From Rhizobium terricola (GTDB lineage Bacteria; Pseudomonadota; Alphaproteobacteria; Rhizobiales; Rhizobiaceae): a stretch of DNA of 64,000 nucleotides. The stretch covers positions 1,420,649 through 1,484,648 of the forward strand of contig NZ_JABBGK010000001.1 in the NCBI RefSeq assembly GCF_012927355.1, read 5' to 3'. Below the pieces are notes generated by a model. The model saw only the letters and a list, made by a program, of their open reading frames with translations. It was not told the origin of the DNA and ran no database searches. Shown here piece after piece: positions 63,945 to 64,000 of the stretch. Numbering within the stretch: position 1 is the first letter of the stretch; the number at the start of each line of letters is the position of its first letter. The position numbers and the translations under genes were made by a program.

Positions 63945-64000
63945 TCAGCTGGCGATCTTGAAGGCGACGCCCAGTTCCTTGGGCGTGCGCCACTTGACGT
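63945..64000 (-). CDS. C-terminal tail of a gene running beyond the window
   Basis: The minus strand reads an open 17-codon tail (VKWRTPKELGVAFKIAS then TGA) into the window edge. It is convergent with the ABC operon, 35 bases after the ATPase stop. Too short to identify; a chance frame cannot be ruled out. Confidence 0.3.
   Translation of the reverse strand, partial: VKWRTPKELGVAFKIAS

Overview
The window looks like a chromosomal segment of a Rhizobiaceae-type alphaproteobacterium (Rhizobium/Agrobacterium/Ensifer/Shinella relatives). The grounds are an ExoR-type exopolysaccharide regulator, PopZ, a fused SecDF, the block dgt-argS-SPOR-nagZ-scpA-scpB-tatABC-serS-surE-pcm, and high-GC codon use throughout. 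I see no transposase, integrase, phage module or CRISPR array. The content is mostly core genome, with an accessory-looking signalling patch at about 44-54 kb. The assignment rests on gene content and order read from the sequence; no database search was made.

Layout. 1-19.8 kb is almost all on the minus strand: export (secDF, yajC, tatABC), an NlpD-like LysM/LytM lipoprotein, SurE/Pcm repair enzymes, serS and argS, an ABC ATPase tightly linked to tatA, scpAB chromosome condensation, nagZ, a very long SPOR-domain envelope protein, and dgt. 19.9-26.7 kb carries erpA, an NCS2 purine permease, xthA, an unknown protein, exoR, and a FadL-like porin preceded by a cluster of palindromes. 26.7-34.3 kb carries valS, popZ, tolC, a second Pcm-like methyltransferase, and tRNA-Cys and tRNA-Asn. 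34.4-44.2 kb carries a photolyase, a sulfur block (cysteine synthase, AlaX editing protein, mercaptopyruvate sulfurtransferase fused to a GNAT acetyltransferase), a putative metallopeptidase, and a divergent ald/aldR pair.

44.3-53.8 kb is the most interesting part. It holds two PilZ proteins with intact c-di-GMP motifs, a Tat-exported nucleotide phosphodiesterase, a LysR/azoreductase pair, and a two-gene minus-strand operon. The first gene of that operon is a 1072-residue protein that joins a complete ammonium-transporter domain to PAS, GGDEF and EAL domains. The second is a membrane GGEEF diguanylate cyclase. Together they suggest an ammonium-sensing c-di-GMP circuit, with the PilZ proteins as possible local effectors.

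53.9-64 kb carries an HlyU-family protein, an alpha/beta hydrolase, ilvA, trkH, two unknown secreted proteins, tRNA-Leu, and a complete four-gene ABC importer whose binding protein has a Tat signal. Both twin-arginine substrates (59.9 kb and 45.5 kb) would use the tatABC system encoded at 8-10 kb. The window cuts secDF at its left edge and leaves only a 56-base gene tail at its right edge.
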